DNA of 64,000 nucleotides, taken from Cupriavidus basilensis. GTDB lineage: Bacteria; Pseudomonadota; Gammaproteobacteria; Burkholderiales; Burkholderiaceae. The stretch is taken from assembly GCF_008801925.2 (NCBI RefSeq), contig NZ_CP062803.1, forward strand, positions 930,001 to 994,000, given 5' to 3'. The translations under genes were made by a program, and so were the position numbers. The notes beneath the pieces were generated by a model. The model saw only the letters and a list, made by a program, of their open reading frames with translations. It searched no databases and was not told the origin of the DNA. This document shows positions 8,204 through 19,345 of the stretch, piece after piece; position 1 is the stretch's first letter, and each line of letters starts with the position of its first letter.

Positions 8204-9067
8204 ATGGATTGGAGCGATATCAAGATCTTCCTGGCGATCGCCCGCGCCGGCACCCTGGGCGGCGCCGCGCGCGCGATCGGGCAGACGCAGCCGACCATGG
8301 GCCGCAGGCTGAAGGCGCTGGAGGATGCCGTCGGGCATGCCTTGTTCCAGCGCACCAGCGACGGTTATGTGCTGACCGATGAAGGGGCTGCCGTGCTCGC
8401 CCACGCGGAGCGTATCGAGGCAGAGGCGATTGCTTTCGAGCGCCAGCTGTCCGGCCAGGCACGGGAACTGGACGGCATGCTGCGGATATCGTCGTCCGAC
8501 TGGTTTGGCGTGCACATGCTGACGCCGGTGATCGCGGATTTTATCCGCGCCCATCCACGCGTCGCGGTGGAACTGGTCACCGATGCGCGCTTGCTCAGCC
8601 TGGCACGACGCGAGGCGGACCTGGTCTTTCGCATCCGCGCGTTCGACGAGGCCGATATCGTGCAGCGCAAGCTGATGCACATGGACTACGCGCTCTACTC
8701 GGCGCCCGGCGTGGCACCGCCGCGCGCGGGTGATGGCGAGGGCCATGCCCTGCTGACGCTGGATGCGGGCTTCGCGGATTTGCCCGACGTGGCCTGGATG
8801 CGCAAGCTGCTGCCGAACGCCCGGGTGGCATTCGGCAGCAACAGCCGCGAGGCGCAGGCCAAGCTGTGCGCGGCCGGCGCGGGGCTGGCTGTTCTGCCCT
8901 GCGCGCTGGCCGAGCGCCTGGGCGGGCTGCAGGCCATCGACATGGGCGAGGCGCCACCGGGGCGCGACGTCTGGGTGGGCTATCACCGCGACCTGCGCCG
9001 CCTGGGGCGGCTGCGCGCCTTCCTGGATGCGACCATCGAGCGCCTGGGCAATCGCGCAGACGCTTAA
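8204..9067 (+). CDS. LysR-family transcriptional regulator
   Basis: LysR-type regulator of 287 residues. The N-terminal winged helix is at 1-60 (IFLAIARAGTLGGAARAIG, then the recognition segment QTQPTMGRRLKALEDAVG). The effector domain covers about 88-285. The opening MDWSDIKIF is typical of the family's start. No strong ribosome site is visible. It converges on the quinone oxidoreductase gene, and the two stop codons overlap (9064-9067). LysR regulators usually control divergent genes, but here the neighbour is convergent, so its target is unclear. Confidence 0.92.
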   Translation: MDWSDIKIFLAIARAGTLGGAARAIGQTQPTMGRRLKALEDAVGHALFQRTSDGYVLTDEGAAVLAHAERIEAEAIAFERQLSGQARELDGMLRISSSDWFGVHMLTPVIADFIRAHPRVAVELVTDARLLSLARREADLVFRIRAFDEADIVQRKLMHMDYALYSAPGVAPPRAGDGEGHALLTLDAGFADLPDVAWMRKLLPNARVAFGSNSREAQAKLCAAGAGLAVLPCALAERLGGLQAIDMGEAPPGRDVWVGYHRDLRRLGRLRAFLDATIERLGNRADA

Positions 9068-10068
9068 TTCCCGGCAATCTCCACCACTAGCTTGCCCTTG
9101 GCTGTGCCCGTCTCGATGGCGCGATGCGCGTCGATGGCGCTGCCGAGCGTGAAGTGCCGCGCGTCGAGCCGCACGCAGAGCTTGCCCGCATCGGCCAGCC
9201 GCGCCGCTTCGCGCAGGATCTCGCCGTGGTGCGCGCGGCCCTTGCCGGTGAGCAATGGCAGCAGCGTGAATACGCCCGAATACGTGGCCGCGCGAAACGA
9301 TAGCGGCGCCAGCGCGTGCACGCCCCAGCCCAGGCAGCTCACCACATGGCCGCCATAGGTGCGCGCCGCGAGGAACGAATCGTCCAGCACCGTGCCGCCC
9401 ACCGTGTCGTAGACCACGTCGAAGCCCTCGCCCGCGGTGTATTGGTCGACATACTGCGCGACCGATGTCGTGGCGTGGTCGATCGCGGTGGCGCCATAGC
9501 CTTCGATGATCGCCTTCTGCGCGGCCGAGCCCGTGGCATACACCTGCGCCCCGAGCGCGCGGGCGATCTGCACCGCGATATGCCCCACGCCGCCGGCGCC
9601 GCCATGCACCAGCACCTTCTGGCCAGGCTGCACGCGCGCGCGGTCGACCAGGCCTTCCCACGCGGTGATGAACACCAGCGGCAATGCGGCGGCTTCGCGC
9701 ATCGACAGCGCGGCGGGCTTGCGCGCGAGCAGGTCGGCATCGACTGCCGCGTACTGCGCTAGCGATCCTTGCAGGCCGCCCACGCCACCGGTCATGCCAT
9801 AGACCTCGTCGCCGGGCGCGAAAGCCGTCACGCCCGCGCCCACGGCTTCGACCACGCCGGCCAGGTCCAGTCCAAGCACGGCGGGCAAGGGGTGGCGGGC
9901 GTGCCCCGCCTGGCCGGCGCGGATCTTGGTGTCGAGCGGGTTGACGCCGCTGGCCAGGATGCGCACCAGCACCTGGCCGGGGCCGGCCACTGGCCTGGGA
10001 AGCTGGACGGCCGTGAACGGCGCGCCCGCGGATTCGACGATGAGGGCCTGCATGGCGGCTTGGGACAT
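9064..10068 (-). CDS. NADPH:quinone oxidoreductase / zinc-type alcohol dehydrogenase superfamily protein
   Basis: Medium-chain dehydrogenase of 334 residues from ATG 10068, which has a GGAGCG site upstream. A GroES-like N-terminal domain (VLVRILASGVNPLDTKIRAG, LGLDLAGVVEAVG) is followed by a Rossmann domain with the nucleotide motif VHGGAGGVGHIAVQIA. The structural-zinc cysteine cluster is absent, which places it with quinone reductases (QOR/CrtA-like) rather than zinc alcohol dehydrogenases. It probably reduces quinones or enones with NADPH. Convergent with the LysR gene. Confidence 0.88.
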   Translation of the reverse strand: MSQAAMQALIVESAGAPFTAVQLPRPVAGPGQVLVRILASGVNPLDTKIRAGQAGHARHPLPAVLGLDLAGVVEAVGAGVTAFAPGDEVYGMTGGVGGLQGSLAQYAAVDADLLARKPAALSMREAAALPLVFITAWEGLVDRARVQPGQKVLVHGGAGGVGHIAVQIARALGAQVYATGSAAQKAIIEGYGATAIDHATTSVAQYVDQYTAGEGFDVVYDTVGGTVLDDSFLAARTYGGHVVSCLGWGVHALAPLSFRAATYSGVFTLLPLLTGKGRAHHGEILREAARLADAGKLCVRLDARHFTLGSAIDAHRAIETGTAKGKLVVEIAGN

Positions 10069-10449
10069 GATGCGCTCCGGATAAGTTGGCGATGAACTAG
10101 CGAAGGGGTGGCGAAGGGTTGGTGTGACCATTCTTGGCCAGGCCGGCGCGCTCGTAAATCAACGCTTCTGTACTCTTGCCATGCAGTTTTGAATGGGCTG
10201 GCTTCTTGTTATGTCGCCGTGGACGTGGGTGACGTTGAGGATAGCGCAGCCGGCGAACGTGCCGCCGGCAACACCACGGGTGGCATGTGGCGATCCGCCG
10301 CCGAGGCATTGGGTTAGTGATCCATGGGCAACTTTTCTTTCGGCGAAATCTGCCCGAATTCCAGTGGGACGCGAATAAAGATCCCGCCGCGCGGCCAGGC
10401 CCCATCACGATTTTCACAATTTCAGGGTAAACACGTATCAAGTCGTCGA
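10069..10449. other. Intergenic region upstream of the groESL promoter
   Basis: About 380 bp between the divergent oxidoreductase and groES. I see no supported gene or clear regulatory signal before the groES -35 element. Confidence 0.4.
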
Positions 10450-10450
10450 C

Positions 10451-10479
10451 TTGAAAACGCTATCCCCCGTCCCTATAAT
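10451..10479 (+). promoter_or_regulatory. sigma70 promoter of groESL
   Basis: TTGAAA at 10451-10456, an exact 17-bp spacer, then TATAAT at 10474-10479. Near-consensus; its last base is the first base of the CIRCE element, so repressor binding would block transcription start. Confidence 0.85.
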
Positions 10480-10505
10480 TAGCACTCGCTGGGGACGAGT
10501 GCTAA
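10479..10505. promoter_or_regulatory. CIRCE operator (HrcA-binding inverted repeat)
   Basis: TTAGCACTC (10479-10487), 9-nt spacer, GAGTGCTAA (10497-10505): an exact match to the CIRCE consensus bound by HrcA. It implies heat-shock derepression of groESL by HrcA. hrcA itself is not in the window. Confidence 0.97.
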
Positions 10506-10597
10506 CAGACCTCTCCCAGCGTACTAATTCTGCTGGCCGTCAGTGCTGGCGGTCATTTTTGTGAACCTGAAATCACTTTTTGTACCAAGGAGTCCGT

Positions 10598-10888
10598 ATG
10601 AATCTGCGTCCTTTGCACGACCGCGTGATCGTGAAGCGTCTGGACAATGAAACCAAGACCGCTTCCGGCATCGTGATTCCCGACAACGCTGCCGAAAAGC
10701 CTGATCAAGGTGAAGTGCTCGCCGTGGGCCCCGGCAAGAAGGACGACAAGGGCGTTTCGATCGTCCTCGACGTCAAGGTGGGTGACCGCGTGCTGTTCGG
10801 CAAGTATGCCGGCCAGGCCGTGAAGGTGGATGGCCAGGAACTGCTGGTCATGCGCGAAGAAGACATCATGGCCGTGGTGAACAAGTAA
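10598..10888 (+). CDS. groES: Co-chaperonin GroES
   Basis: The 10-kDa lid of the GroEL folding chamber; 96 residues, the family's standard length. It begins [14 protein letters not shown] and shows the family segments [18 protein letters not shown] and [15 protein letters not shown], ending [16 protein letters not shown] lies 7 bases before the chosen ATG; an upstream in-frame start would add non-conserved residues. First gene of the groESL operon behind a sigma70 promoter and CIRCE. Confidence 0.98.
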   Translation: MNLRPLHDRVIVKRLDNETKTASGIVIPDNAAEKPDQGEVLAVGPGKKDDKGVSIVLDVKVGDRVLFGKYAGQAVKVDGQELLVMREEDIMAVVNK

Positions 10889-10916
10889 TCCACGCACCCC
10901 ATTCGTACAGATTTAG

Positions 10917-12572
<1,656 letters not shown>

Positions 12573-12625
12573 ATCTGCCGGCCTGCCAAACGGCAGCCTG
12601 CTGTACCCGCATTACCCATAGTAGC

Positions 12626-12661
12626 AAAAACCCCCGCTGGCGCGAGCCGGCGGGGGTTTTT
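12626..12661 (+). terminator. Intrinsic terminator of groESL
   Basis: AAAAACCCCCGCTGGC pairs with GCCGGCGGGGGTTTTT over a GCGA loop, with one G-T wobble, followed by a T-run. Confidence 0.95.
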
Positions 12662-12710
12662 GTTTATGGGGCGACAGTACCGGCCGAAGGGGCGCCGTCG
12701 CGGGAAAGGC

Positions 12711-13499
12711 TTACAGCTCCACCGTGTAGCACCAGTCGAAGGCCGGATTCTCCGGTTCGCCGGTCTTGCGGCGGATATAGCCGCGCGGGTTGCACACCAC
12801 GCGTGCGTTCTCAAGGCGGTAATCGAAGCCGGTATGCGTATGGCCGTGCACCCACAGGTCGGCCTGCGCAACCAGGTCCGGCCTGCGCGAGATAAAGCCG
12901 GCGGAAACCAGGTCGTGGGAGAAGCGCGGGTCGAGGCTGCCGAGATCTGGCGCATGGTGGGTCACCACCACCGTCTTGCCGGCAAAGGGCGCGGCGAGCT
13001 GCGCCGCCAGCCAGGCGCTGGCCGCTTCGTGCCGCGCCAGCGCGTCGGCCGTGGTGAAGCGGCGCCGCTGGCCGTCGCCATCCGCCACCTCGATCAGGCG
13101 GTGGTCCACCATCACGCCAGCGCAAGCCAGCATCGACTCCTCGCGCCGGCCGGTGCCAAACAGCGCGTAGTCGGTCCACCAGGTGGTGCCGATCACGCGC
13201 ACCGGCTCGCCTGCCAGGTTGTCAAAACAAGCCACCGCGTCATTGAGCACGCGCACATGCGGCGCCGCCCCGGCAGCCTCCGCCATCTCCGCGTCCACTT
13301 GCTCGAAGGCGCTCTCGTAGTACTCGTGATTACCCGGCACATAGACCACCGGCCCCGAAAAGGTGCGCGCGGCCCAGTCGACGCCGGCACGGCCATTGGC
13401 GATATCGCCGGCCAGCACCACCAGGTCGGCGGGGCAGTCGGGTATCGCCGCCGGTATGTCGTGTTCGAGGTGCAGATCGCTGAGGATGCGGATCTTCAT
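12711..13499 (-). CDS. Calcineurin-like metallophosphoesterase
   Basis: Two-metal phosphoesterase of 262 residues. The conserved ligands are in order: D8-x-H10 (ILSDLHLE), D32 (LVVLAGDIANG), N57-H58 (VPGNHEYYE), HH in VVVTHHAPD, and H-x-H in VHGHTHTGFDY. The substrate is unknown; this branch includes nucleotide and phosphodiester hydrolases. It is convergent with groEL and separated from the tad locus by that locus's terminator. Confidence 0.88.
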   Translation of the reverse strand: MKIRILSDLHLEHDIPAAIPDCPADLVVLAGDIANGRAGVDWAARTFSGPVVYVPGNHEYYESAFEQVDAEMAEAAGAAPHVRVLNDAVACFDNLAGEPVRVIGTTWWTDYALFGTGRREESMLACAGVMVDHRLIEVADGDGQRRRFTTADALARHEAASAWLAAQLAAPFAGKTVVVTHHAPDLGSLDPRFSHDLVSAGFISRRPDLVAQADLWVHGHTHTGFDYRLENARVVCNPRGYIRRKTGEPENPAFDWCYTVEL

Positions 13500-13643
13500 G
13501 GGGTCTCCATGCGAAATGCCGACGCGCCGACGGCAAGGGGCCTGCCTGTATTCTTCATGCGAGCGAAGACCTGGTCAAGCGTCATGGGCGCGTCGCGCCG
13601 TTCACCTCCCGCCGGCGGGCATACTGGCTATTAGTGCCACCAG

Positions 13644-13669
13644 CAAAAATGCCCGGACAAAGTCCGGGC
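13644..13669 (-). terminator. Intrinsic terminator closing the tad operon
   Basis: GCCCGGAC-AAA-GTCCGGGC (13651-13669) is flanked by caaaaat on the left, so on the minus strand the stem is followed by ATTTTTG. It lies 73 bp after the tadC stop. Confidence 0.9.
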
Positions 13670-13741
13670 AAGACTGGCTCCCTGGCATTGCACCGGGAGA
13701 CAATCGAGGGAGCGACGTTCAGTCAGGCGAGGCTAGCTAAC

Positions 13742-14740
13742 TCACTGGCCGGACATGGTCGGCAGCAAGACCCGATAAATCTGGATGAATGCGGGTCCAA
13801 GCAACACCAGCAGCAGTGTCGGGAAGATCATGAAGATCAAGGGGAACAGTAGTTTCAGCGCAATCTTCGCGGCCTGTTCCTCAGCACGCATGCGGCGCTT
13901 GGTTCGCAGCATGTCGGACAGCACCCGCAGCGACTCCCCCAGGCTCGTGCCGAAGCGATCGGCCTGGTTCAGCATGGATGCGAATTTGTCCACGTCATCC
14001 ACACCGGTGCGCAGCGCCAGGTTGGTCAGCGCCTTGTCCTTGGCGAAGCCAGAGCGCAGTTCCAGCAGCATCAATTGCAGCTCGTCGGCCAGCACCGGGC
14101 AGCGCAGCGCAAGTTCATCCGCCACGCGCATCAGCGCCGCGTCGAGCCCGAGCCCGGCCTCCACGCAAACCGTGAGCAGATCAATCACGTCCGGAAACTC
14201 CTCGAACACCGCGCGCTTGCGGTTATCCACCTTGCGCGATAGCACGGCATTGGGCAGGTAGTAGCCAATCGCACCTAGTACTGCCAGGAGCGCCACGGTC
14301 TTGTACTGCCCCTGGAACGCCGGCATGCCGCTCACCGCTACCAACGCCAGCATGGGAAGCCCGATGGCCAGCACCGTCTTGGCGGCGAAGTAGAGATGCG
14401 GCGCAGCGCTGCTGCGCCAGCCGGCGTTCATGAAGCGCACGCGCATCTGCGAGCCTTCCCAACCCTCCTTGGGCAACGACAGGCGGGACACGGGCCTGGC
14501 CCACCGCACCAGGTTGTCGAGCCAGGCATTGTCCTGCCCCGTGCCGGCTCCCGTGGCCGTACCGACTATCTGCCCCAGCCTCTCGCGTGCCCGGCTTGGC
14601 GTGAATGTCAGCAGCAGACCGAACACCGCGCCGAACGCCGCCACGAAAATGAGAACCAGCATCAGGACCTGCTCTGTATGGACACCTTGCATGATCGCCT
14701 CCGGAATCGAGAATTCTGCCTGCTTCTGGGTCGCGTACAT
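13742..14740 (-). CDS. tadC: Tad pilus inner-membrane platform protein TadC
   Basis: Type II secretion F-family platform protein, 332 residues, the partner of TadB in the inner-membrane base of the Flp pilus machine. The first membrane helix (VLMLVLIFVAAFGAVFGLLL) is followed by the cytoplasmic T2SSF domain (FEEFPDVIDLLTVCVEAGLG, then LNQADRFGTSLGESLRVLSD) and a C-terminal membrane pair (LLFPLIFMIFPTLLLVLLGP). Its ATG directly abuts the tadB stop (TGAATG). It is the last gene before the terminator; tadD, which often follows, is absent. Confidence 0.93.
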   Translation of the reverse strand: MYATQKQAEFSIPEAIMQGVHTEQVLMLVLIFVAAFGAVFGLLLTFTPSRARERLGQIVGTATGAGTGQDNAWLDNLVRWARPVSRLSLPKEGWEGSQMRVRFMNAGWRSSAAPHLYFAAKTVLAIGLPMLALVAVSGMPAFQGQYKTVALLAVLGAIGYYLPNAVLSRKVDNRKRAVFEEFPDVIDLLTVCVEAGLGLDAALMRVADELALRCPVLADELQLMLLELRSGFAKDKALTNLALRTGVDDVDKFASMLNQADRFGTSLGESLRVLSDMLRTKRRMRAEEQAAKIALKLLFPLIFMIFPTLLLVLLGPAFIQIYRVLLPTMSGQ

Positions 14741-15718
14741 TCAGACCCGGATACGGATGATCCGGCGCATCCAGACGACGCCGAGCGTCATTCCTCCCAG
14801 CGCCATCCCGACCATCTTGAGGCCTATCGGGTCTTGCCATAGCACTGTCATGAAATCCGGATTCACCACGAGAATCAGTCCCGCGGTGGCGAACGGGAGC
14901 AGGCCCAGTATCCAGGCCGATAGGCGCCCCTCTGCCGAGAGCACCTTGATCTTGTCGAACAGCTTCAGGCGTTCACGCACCAGGTTGCCGATCGTGTCGA
15001 GAATTTCGGCAAGGTTGCCGCCGCTCTCGCGCTGTATCAGTACCGCGATCACGAAGTAGCGCAAGTCGTTGATCGGCACTCGCATTGCCATGTTTGTCAT
15101 TGCCTCGTCGAGAGCGACTCCGTAATTGATCTCCTCAAAGGTAGTCCGGAATTCGCGGCCGATCGGGTCTTTTACCTCCTGCCCCACCATCCCCAGCGCA
15201 CCCGAGAAGGAGTGCCCCGCACGTAGCGCGCGGCTGATCATGTCGACAGCATCGGGCAATTGCGTCTCCAGTTGCTTGAGGCGTTTATGCCGAAGTGCGA
15301 TGACATGCCAGACAGGCAATGAGCCAACCAGTAACGCGCCCAGTACCACCAGTCCTGGTGGCACGGGCAGCAGCGGCACGAGCGCCAGCGTGCACAGCGC
15401 GACCAGCCCGCAATATCCGAGTAGCTGCGCAACCGACCACGTGCTCCCGGATTGCTCGAGCCATCGGTCGAGCCCGCCGACGCGAGGCAGCATCAGCAGC
15501 CAGCGCTGCAGCAACGGCGTGTTGCTCAGCATGCGCCCCTTCAGGATCGACAGGGTCTCCGCGCTCACCTGCCCGCCGGCCGACAGCGACCGCAGCCTGG
15601 CCTCGATCCGCTTCGCCGCCGGGCCGTGGTAATTGTTCCACCAAAGGTAGGCGCCTTCGATGCAAAGCACCACCGCAGCGAACAACAAGATGATGAAGGC
15701 ATAAAATATGAAGCTCAT
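14741..15718 (-). CDS. tadB: Tad pilus inner-membrane platform protein TadB
   Basis: T2SSF-family platform protein of 325 residues: N-terminal helix YAFIILLFAAVVLCIEGAYL, a further membrane pair, then the core LPDAVDMISRALRAGHSFSG and FVIAVLIQRESGGNLAEILD. The C-terminus has two more helices and a basic tail. It pairs with TadC around the TadA ATPase to drive Flp pilin assembly. Located 36 bp after tadA and touching tadC. Confidence 0.94.
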   Translation of the reverse strand: MSFIFYAFIILLFAAVVLCIEGAYLWWNNYHGPAAKRIEARLRSLSAGGQVSAETLSILKGRMLSNTPLLQRWLLMLPRVGGLDRWLEQSGSTWSVAQLLGYCGLVALCTLALVPLLPVPPGLVVLGALLVGSLPVWHVIALRHKRLKQLETQLPDAVDMISRALRAGHSFSGALGMVGQEVKDPIGREFRTTFEEINYGVALDEAMTNMAMRVPINDLRYFVIAVLIQRESGGNLAEILDTIGNLVRERLKLFDKIKVLSAEGRLSAWILGLLPFATAGLILVVNPDFMTVLWQDPIGLKMVGMALGGMTLGVVWMRRIIRIRV

Positions 15719-15754
15719 TTTCTTCTCCCCACATTCTCTGTGCCGCTGGCCGGT

Positions 15755-17116
15755 TCAGACGTCGAAGCGCTTTGCCGGGTCATAGGTTTCGTCGGGCAAG
15801 CCCACGCCGAACACGCGCAGGCGTTCGGCAAACTTCGGGTACACGCCTGTGGCGCGGAAGTGCCCGTTGACCGTGCCATCCTGGGCTACACCGGTACGCT
15901 GGAAGGTAAAGATCTCCTGCATGTTGATGATCTCGCCCTCCATGCCGGTGATCTCCTGGATGCTGACTATCTTCCTGCGCCCGTCAGTCAGCCGTGACGC
16001 CTGCACAATGACGGTGATTGCCGAGGATATCTGTTGCCGGATTGCCTTCGGTGGAAGATTGAGGCCGGCCATGCTGACCATGTTCTCCAGACGCGTAAGC
16101 GCATCGCGCGGTGTATTGGCGTGGATGGTGGTCAGCGAACCCTCATGGCCGGTATTCATTGCATTGAGCATGTCCAGCGCCTCACCACCTCGCACCTCGC
16201 CCAGGATGATGCGGTCAGGACGCATGCGCAGCGCGTTGCGTACCAGGGCGCGCTGCGTGATCTCACCCTTGCCTTCGATATTCGGTGGCCGGGTTTCCAG
16301 TCGCAGCACGTGCGGCTGGCGCAACTGGAGTTCTGCTGCATCCTCGATGGTGACGACGCGCTCGCTCTCGGGAATGAAGCCCGACAGGATGTTCAGCAGC
16401 GTGGTCTTGCCGCTGCCGGTTCCGCCTGACACCAGCACGTTCACCTTGGCGTGCGCTAGCGCTTGCAGGAGTTGCGCCATCGGCGGCGTGAGGCTCTTGA
16501 GTTCGACCAGGTTGGCTACCTGCAGGGGATTGACGGCGAACCGCCGGATCGATAGCAAGGGACCATCGATGGCAGAGGGGGGAATGATCGCATTGACGCG
16601 CGAGCCGTCCGGCAGCCGCGCGTCCACCATCGGACTGGTTTCGTCAATGCGCCTGCCGACCCGCGAAACGATCTTCTCGATGACTTTCATCAGGTGTGCA
16701 TCGTCGTAGAACGTGACATCGGTGAGCTCCAGCTTGCCGCGCCGCTCCACGAAGGTCTGTTTCGCCGTGTTGACCAGGATGTCGGAAACCGTAGGGTCTT
16801 GCAGCAGTGGCTCAAGCGGCCCGAAGCCGAACATCTCGTCGTAGACCTCCGAAGTGAGCAGCCTGCGCTCGGCGTCATTGAGCAGGATCTTCTCTTCCTC
16901 GATGATGCTGCTCACCAGCATGTTGATTTCCTGCCGGACCTGCTCCTGGGGGAAGCGTGCCAGCCGTTCCAGCTCCACACGGTCCAGCACCGTCTCATGG
17001 ATGGCCCGCTTGAACGAGCGGTAGTTCGCCGGAGTCGGCGGGAACTGGATTGCCCCATGGCCATTGGCGATGAAGGCAGGCTGGCTGGGGCTCGACAGTT
17101 GATCGCGGATTGACAT
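15755..17116 (-). CDS. tadA: Tad/Flp pilus assembly ATPase TadA (CpaF)
   Basis: Hexameric secretion ATPase of 453 residues, powering Flp pilus extension (and in other bacteria retraction). All family boxes are present: Walker A GGTGSGKT (231-238), Asp box [12 protein letters not shown] (252-263), Walker [15 protein letters not shown] (300-313), His box [12 protein letters not shown] (323-334). The N-terminal domain has the usual [15 protein letters not shown] helix. It follows tadZ by 36 bp. Confidence 0.97.
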   Translation of the reverse strand: MSIRDQLSSPSQPAFIANGHGAIQFPPTPANYRSFKRAIHETVLDRVELERLARFPQEQVRQEINMLVSSIIEEEKILLNDAERRLLTSEVYDEMFGFGPLEPLLQDPTVSDILVNTAKQTFVERRGKLELTDVTFYDDAHLMKVIEKIVSRVGRRIDETSPMVDARLPDGSRVNAIIPPSAIDGPLLSIRRFAVNPLQVANLVELKSLTPPMAQLLQALAHAKVNVLVSGGTGSGKTTLLNILSGFIPESERVVTIEDAAELQLRQPHVLRLETRPPNIEGKGEITQRALVRNALRMRPDRIILGEVRGGEALDMLNAMNTGHEGSLTTIHANTPRDALTRLENMVSMAGLNLPPKAIRQQISSAITVIVQASRLTDGRRKIVSIQEITGMEGEIINMQEIFTFQRTGVAQDGTVNGHFRATGVYPKFAERLRVFGVGLPDETYDPAKRFDV

Positions 17117-17152
17117 GATGATCTCCGGTAAGGGAATCAGGAACTCGGTGGC

Positions 17153-18346
17153 TCAGGTTGCGCGCGTGCGCAGCATCAGCTTGCGCAACGGCGACACGCT
17201 GTCTTGTTGCGCACGGCGCTCGGCTCCGGTTGCGGCAACGAACTGCGTACCCAGTGCCAGGATCGCCTTGGCGATGGCGCTGCGTTTGTGGGATTTTGCG
17301 ACCGGCTCTCCGTGGCTGATTGCCTCGTCGACAGCCGAGGAATCGTCGGGCAGCGCGTGGAAGATCTTCATGCCAAACACGTCGCCCAGGGCCGAGCGAG
17401 CCAGCGCATTGCGGCGGCCCTCGCGATTGAGCAAGATGTGGACCTTGTCGGCCGAGTAGTGCAGGGCGCGCAGGATATCAAGCAGGCGGCGTCCCGGGCG
17501 GGCAAAGGCAATGGTTGGTTCGACGACGACGCAGATGCGATCGCTGCGATCCAGCAGGCCGATGGACAGAGGGTCGAGCGCCTGTCCGATGTCCACGATC
17601 ACAAAGTCGTAGACCGGCTGGACCACTGAGAGTATCCACTCGAGTTTCTCTTTCTGAATCTGGCTTGCCTTGATCGGGTCGGTGGCGCCGGCCAGGATGT
17701 CGAAATTGCTCTCGACATGCGTCAGGCAGGCATCCAGGAACGCCGCATCCATCCGCTCGATCTGACTGCAGATTTCCGGGAGGGTGGAGGGCGGTGGCTT
17801 GTCGCTGACAAGGTAGGTCAAGTCTCCGAACTGCCGGTTCAGGTCGATTACCAGGACGCGCTTTCCCAACTGGGCGCCAAGCGCATACCCGAGATTGCTG
17901 GCGAGGAAGCTGGTGCCCGCGCCGCCCTTGCATGAAATGAACGAGATCACTTGCGCCAACTCGCGATTCCTGGGCACATGGCTGGCCTCCACCCGCCGCA
18001 ACGCCTCCGCCAGTTGCGTCCTGTCCAGCGGCCACGCGAGGACGTCGCGCACACCCGCGCGCAGGGCCTTGATCAGGCAGTCGGAGCTCGGGTTGGGCGT
18101 GACAAGAATGCAAGGCAGTTCGGGGTGCTGCTCGCGCAAGGCTTCGATGCTATGCATCTGCGATGCCCCGACGACGGTTTGCTCGATGATGAGGAGATCG
18201 GCCAGCTGCATCTGGCTGCCATGGAACGGAAAGCGGGCCGGTCCTTCCAGGAGCGACATGGTCTGGAAGTTCCCGATCCCTGCGCTCAGGCGGGAAATCT
18301 CGTCAAGTTTTTGGGCATCTTCCGATGCGATCAGGATCTTCAACAT
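17153..18346 (-). CDS. tadZ: Pilus-localisation ATPase TadZ (CpaE)
   Basis: MinD/ParA-superfamily protein of 397 residues that places the Tad machine at the pole in studied species. Residues 1-120 form an atypical receiver-like domain (LKILIASEDAQKLDEISR). The ATPase half has a deviant Walker A, SCKGGAGTSFLASNLG (K140), and an IDLNRQFGDLTY segment. The ATG at 18346 has a GGAGA site and the conserved beta-strand start; the frame extends upstream without similarity. Lies between the minor pilin-like genes and tadA. Confidence 0.92.
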   Translation of the reverse strand: MLKILIASEDAQKLDEISRLSAGIGNFQTMSLLEGPARFPFHGSQMQLADLLIIEQTVVGASQMHSIEALREQHPELPCILVTPNPSSDCLIKALRAGVRDVLAWPLDRTQLAEALRRVEASHVPRNRELAQVISFISCKGGAGTSFLASNLGYALGAQLGKRVLVIDLNRQFGDLTYLVSDKPPPSTLPEICSQIERMDAAFLDACLTHVESNFDILAGATDPIKASQIQKEKLEWILSVVQPVYDFVIVDIGQALDPLSIGLLDRSDRICVVVEPTIAFARPGRRLLDILRALHYSADKVHILLNREGRRNALARSALGDVFGMKIFHALPDDSSAVDEAISHGEPVAKSHKRSAIAKAILALGTQFVAATGAERRAQQDSVSPLRKLMLRTRAT

Positions 18347-18371
18347 GGTGCGTTCTCCAATCTCGGGCAAT

Positions 18372-18830
18372 CTAGCTGCAAACCGATCCACCGCTTGACG
18401 AGTTCATGCTCTCTCGGGACAGCGTGGATGTGAAGGGTGGCATGGTCAGCGTGATCGGAAGCAAGGGGATGAACGTGCGTACCGAGACGTTGGATATGCT
18501 GACGGTTGCGCTCTGGCAGGTGCCCCGCGCGGTGACCGCATCGGAGTCGCATCCCGTTGGCAGATAGTTGAGCTGGATGTTGGAGGCGCTGAGCAGCGGC
18601 AACAGTGAGCGCATCTTGGTCTTGATGATCGCGTCGTCGGCGTCGCAGACGATGGCCATGCGCGCGCCAAGCCGTGTGGCCTCGGCTGCGGAGTTCCAGT
18701 AAAACAGCACGCGGGAGAACTCCACGATGCCAATCAGCAGGGGGAAGAAGATGCCGGCTATCAAGGCGAACTCGACAGCAGTCGCGCCGCGCTGCCGCGC
18801 GGGCCGGAGGAAGTGGGTTCGCGTTTTCAT
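18372..18830 (-). CDS. TadE/TadF-like pseudopilin, second copy
   Basis: Minor pilin-like protein of 152 residues. It has a short basic lead (MKTRTHFLRPARQ), then RGATAVEFALIAGIFFPLLI, the TadE-family signature with the conserved E and a single membrane helix, then a periplasmic domain with a possible disulphide (GCDSDAVTARGTC). Its ATG overlaps the stop of the preceding TadE-like gene (ATGA), so the pair is translationally coupled. Confidence 0.88.
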   Translation of the reverse strand: MKTRTHFLRPARQRGATAVEFALIAGIFFPLLIGIVEFSRVLFYWNSAAEATRLGARMAIVCDADDAIIKTKMRSLLPLLSASNIQLNYLPTGCDSDAVTARGTCQSATVSISNVSVRTFIPLLPITLTMPPFTSTLSRESMNSSSGGSVCS

Positions 18831-19336
18831 AGTACCTGCCTCATGACGGTAGCGATGTCGGTGAAGGTCAATCCGCTTGCATTGATGAAGGTCTGGATGG
18901 GCGAGTACGTATATCCGGTGATCTTTACCGTGACGAGGTTGATCGTGCCGGCCGGCGTGCCAGTGCCCGCGCTGTTGTCGTAGGTGCTCACGTCGGCGAA
19001 TGACATGCCGGGGCAGCCTGATGCGTCGACCCGATCGCAGATCACTACCATCGATGTAGTGAGGCCGGTCGAGAGCGCTGAGCCCGAGCAGCTGGTATTG
19101 CCGTAGACGGCCAGGCATTTCGCCGGCCCCGTCGGATAGCTGATATCCAGCGGGGAGAACTGCGACAGGTAGCGGGCGGCGGAGCGCGTGCCTTTGGTCA
19201 GGGTGTCGAACTGGTAGATGGCGCGCCCGAATTCCGCCACGCCACAGACCATAAGCAGCATGGGGACCAGGAGAATGCCGAACTCGACGGCCGCCACGCC
19301 GCGATGGCGCGCCAGGAGCATTTTTCTTGTCTTCAT
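18827..19336 (-). CDS. TadE-like pseudopilin, first copy
   Basis: Minor pilin-like protein of 169 residues with the lead MKTRKMLLARHR and then GVAAVEFGILLVPMLLMVCG, the TadE motif followed by one membrane helix. The periplasmic part has four cysteines (AKCLAVYGNTSC, VVICDRVDASGC). It probably supports Flp pilus priming together with its coupled neighbour and TadG. Starts 9 bp after the TadG stop. Confidence 0.88.
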   Translation of the reverse strand: MKTRKMLLARHRGVAAVEFGILLVPMLLMVCGVAEFGRAIYQFDTLTKGTRSAARYLSQFSPLDISYPTGPAKCLAVYGNTSCSGSALSTGLTTSMVVICDRVDASGCPGMSFADVSTYDNSAGTGTPAGTINLVTVKITGYTYSPIQTFINASGLTFTDIATVMRQVL

Positions 19337-19345
19337 GATCTCCTC

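Noticed and set aside
10450..10470. sigma32-type groES promoter (CTTGAAA ... CCCC)
   Set aside because: The gap to the CCCC element is about 8 bp, too short for sigma32; the exact sigma70 promoter plus CIRCE explains control.
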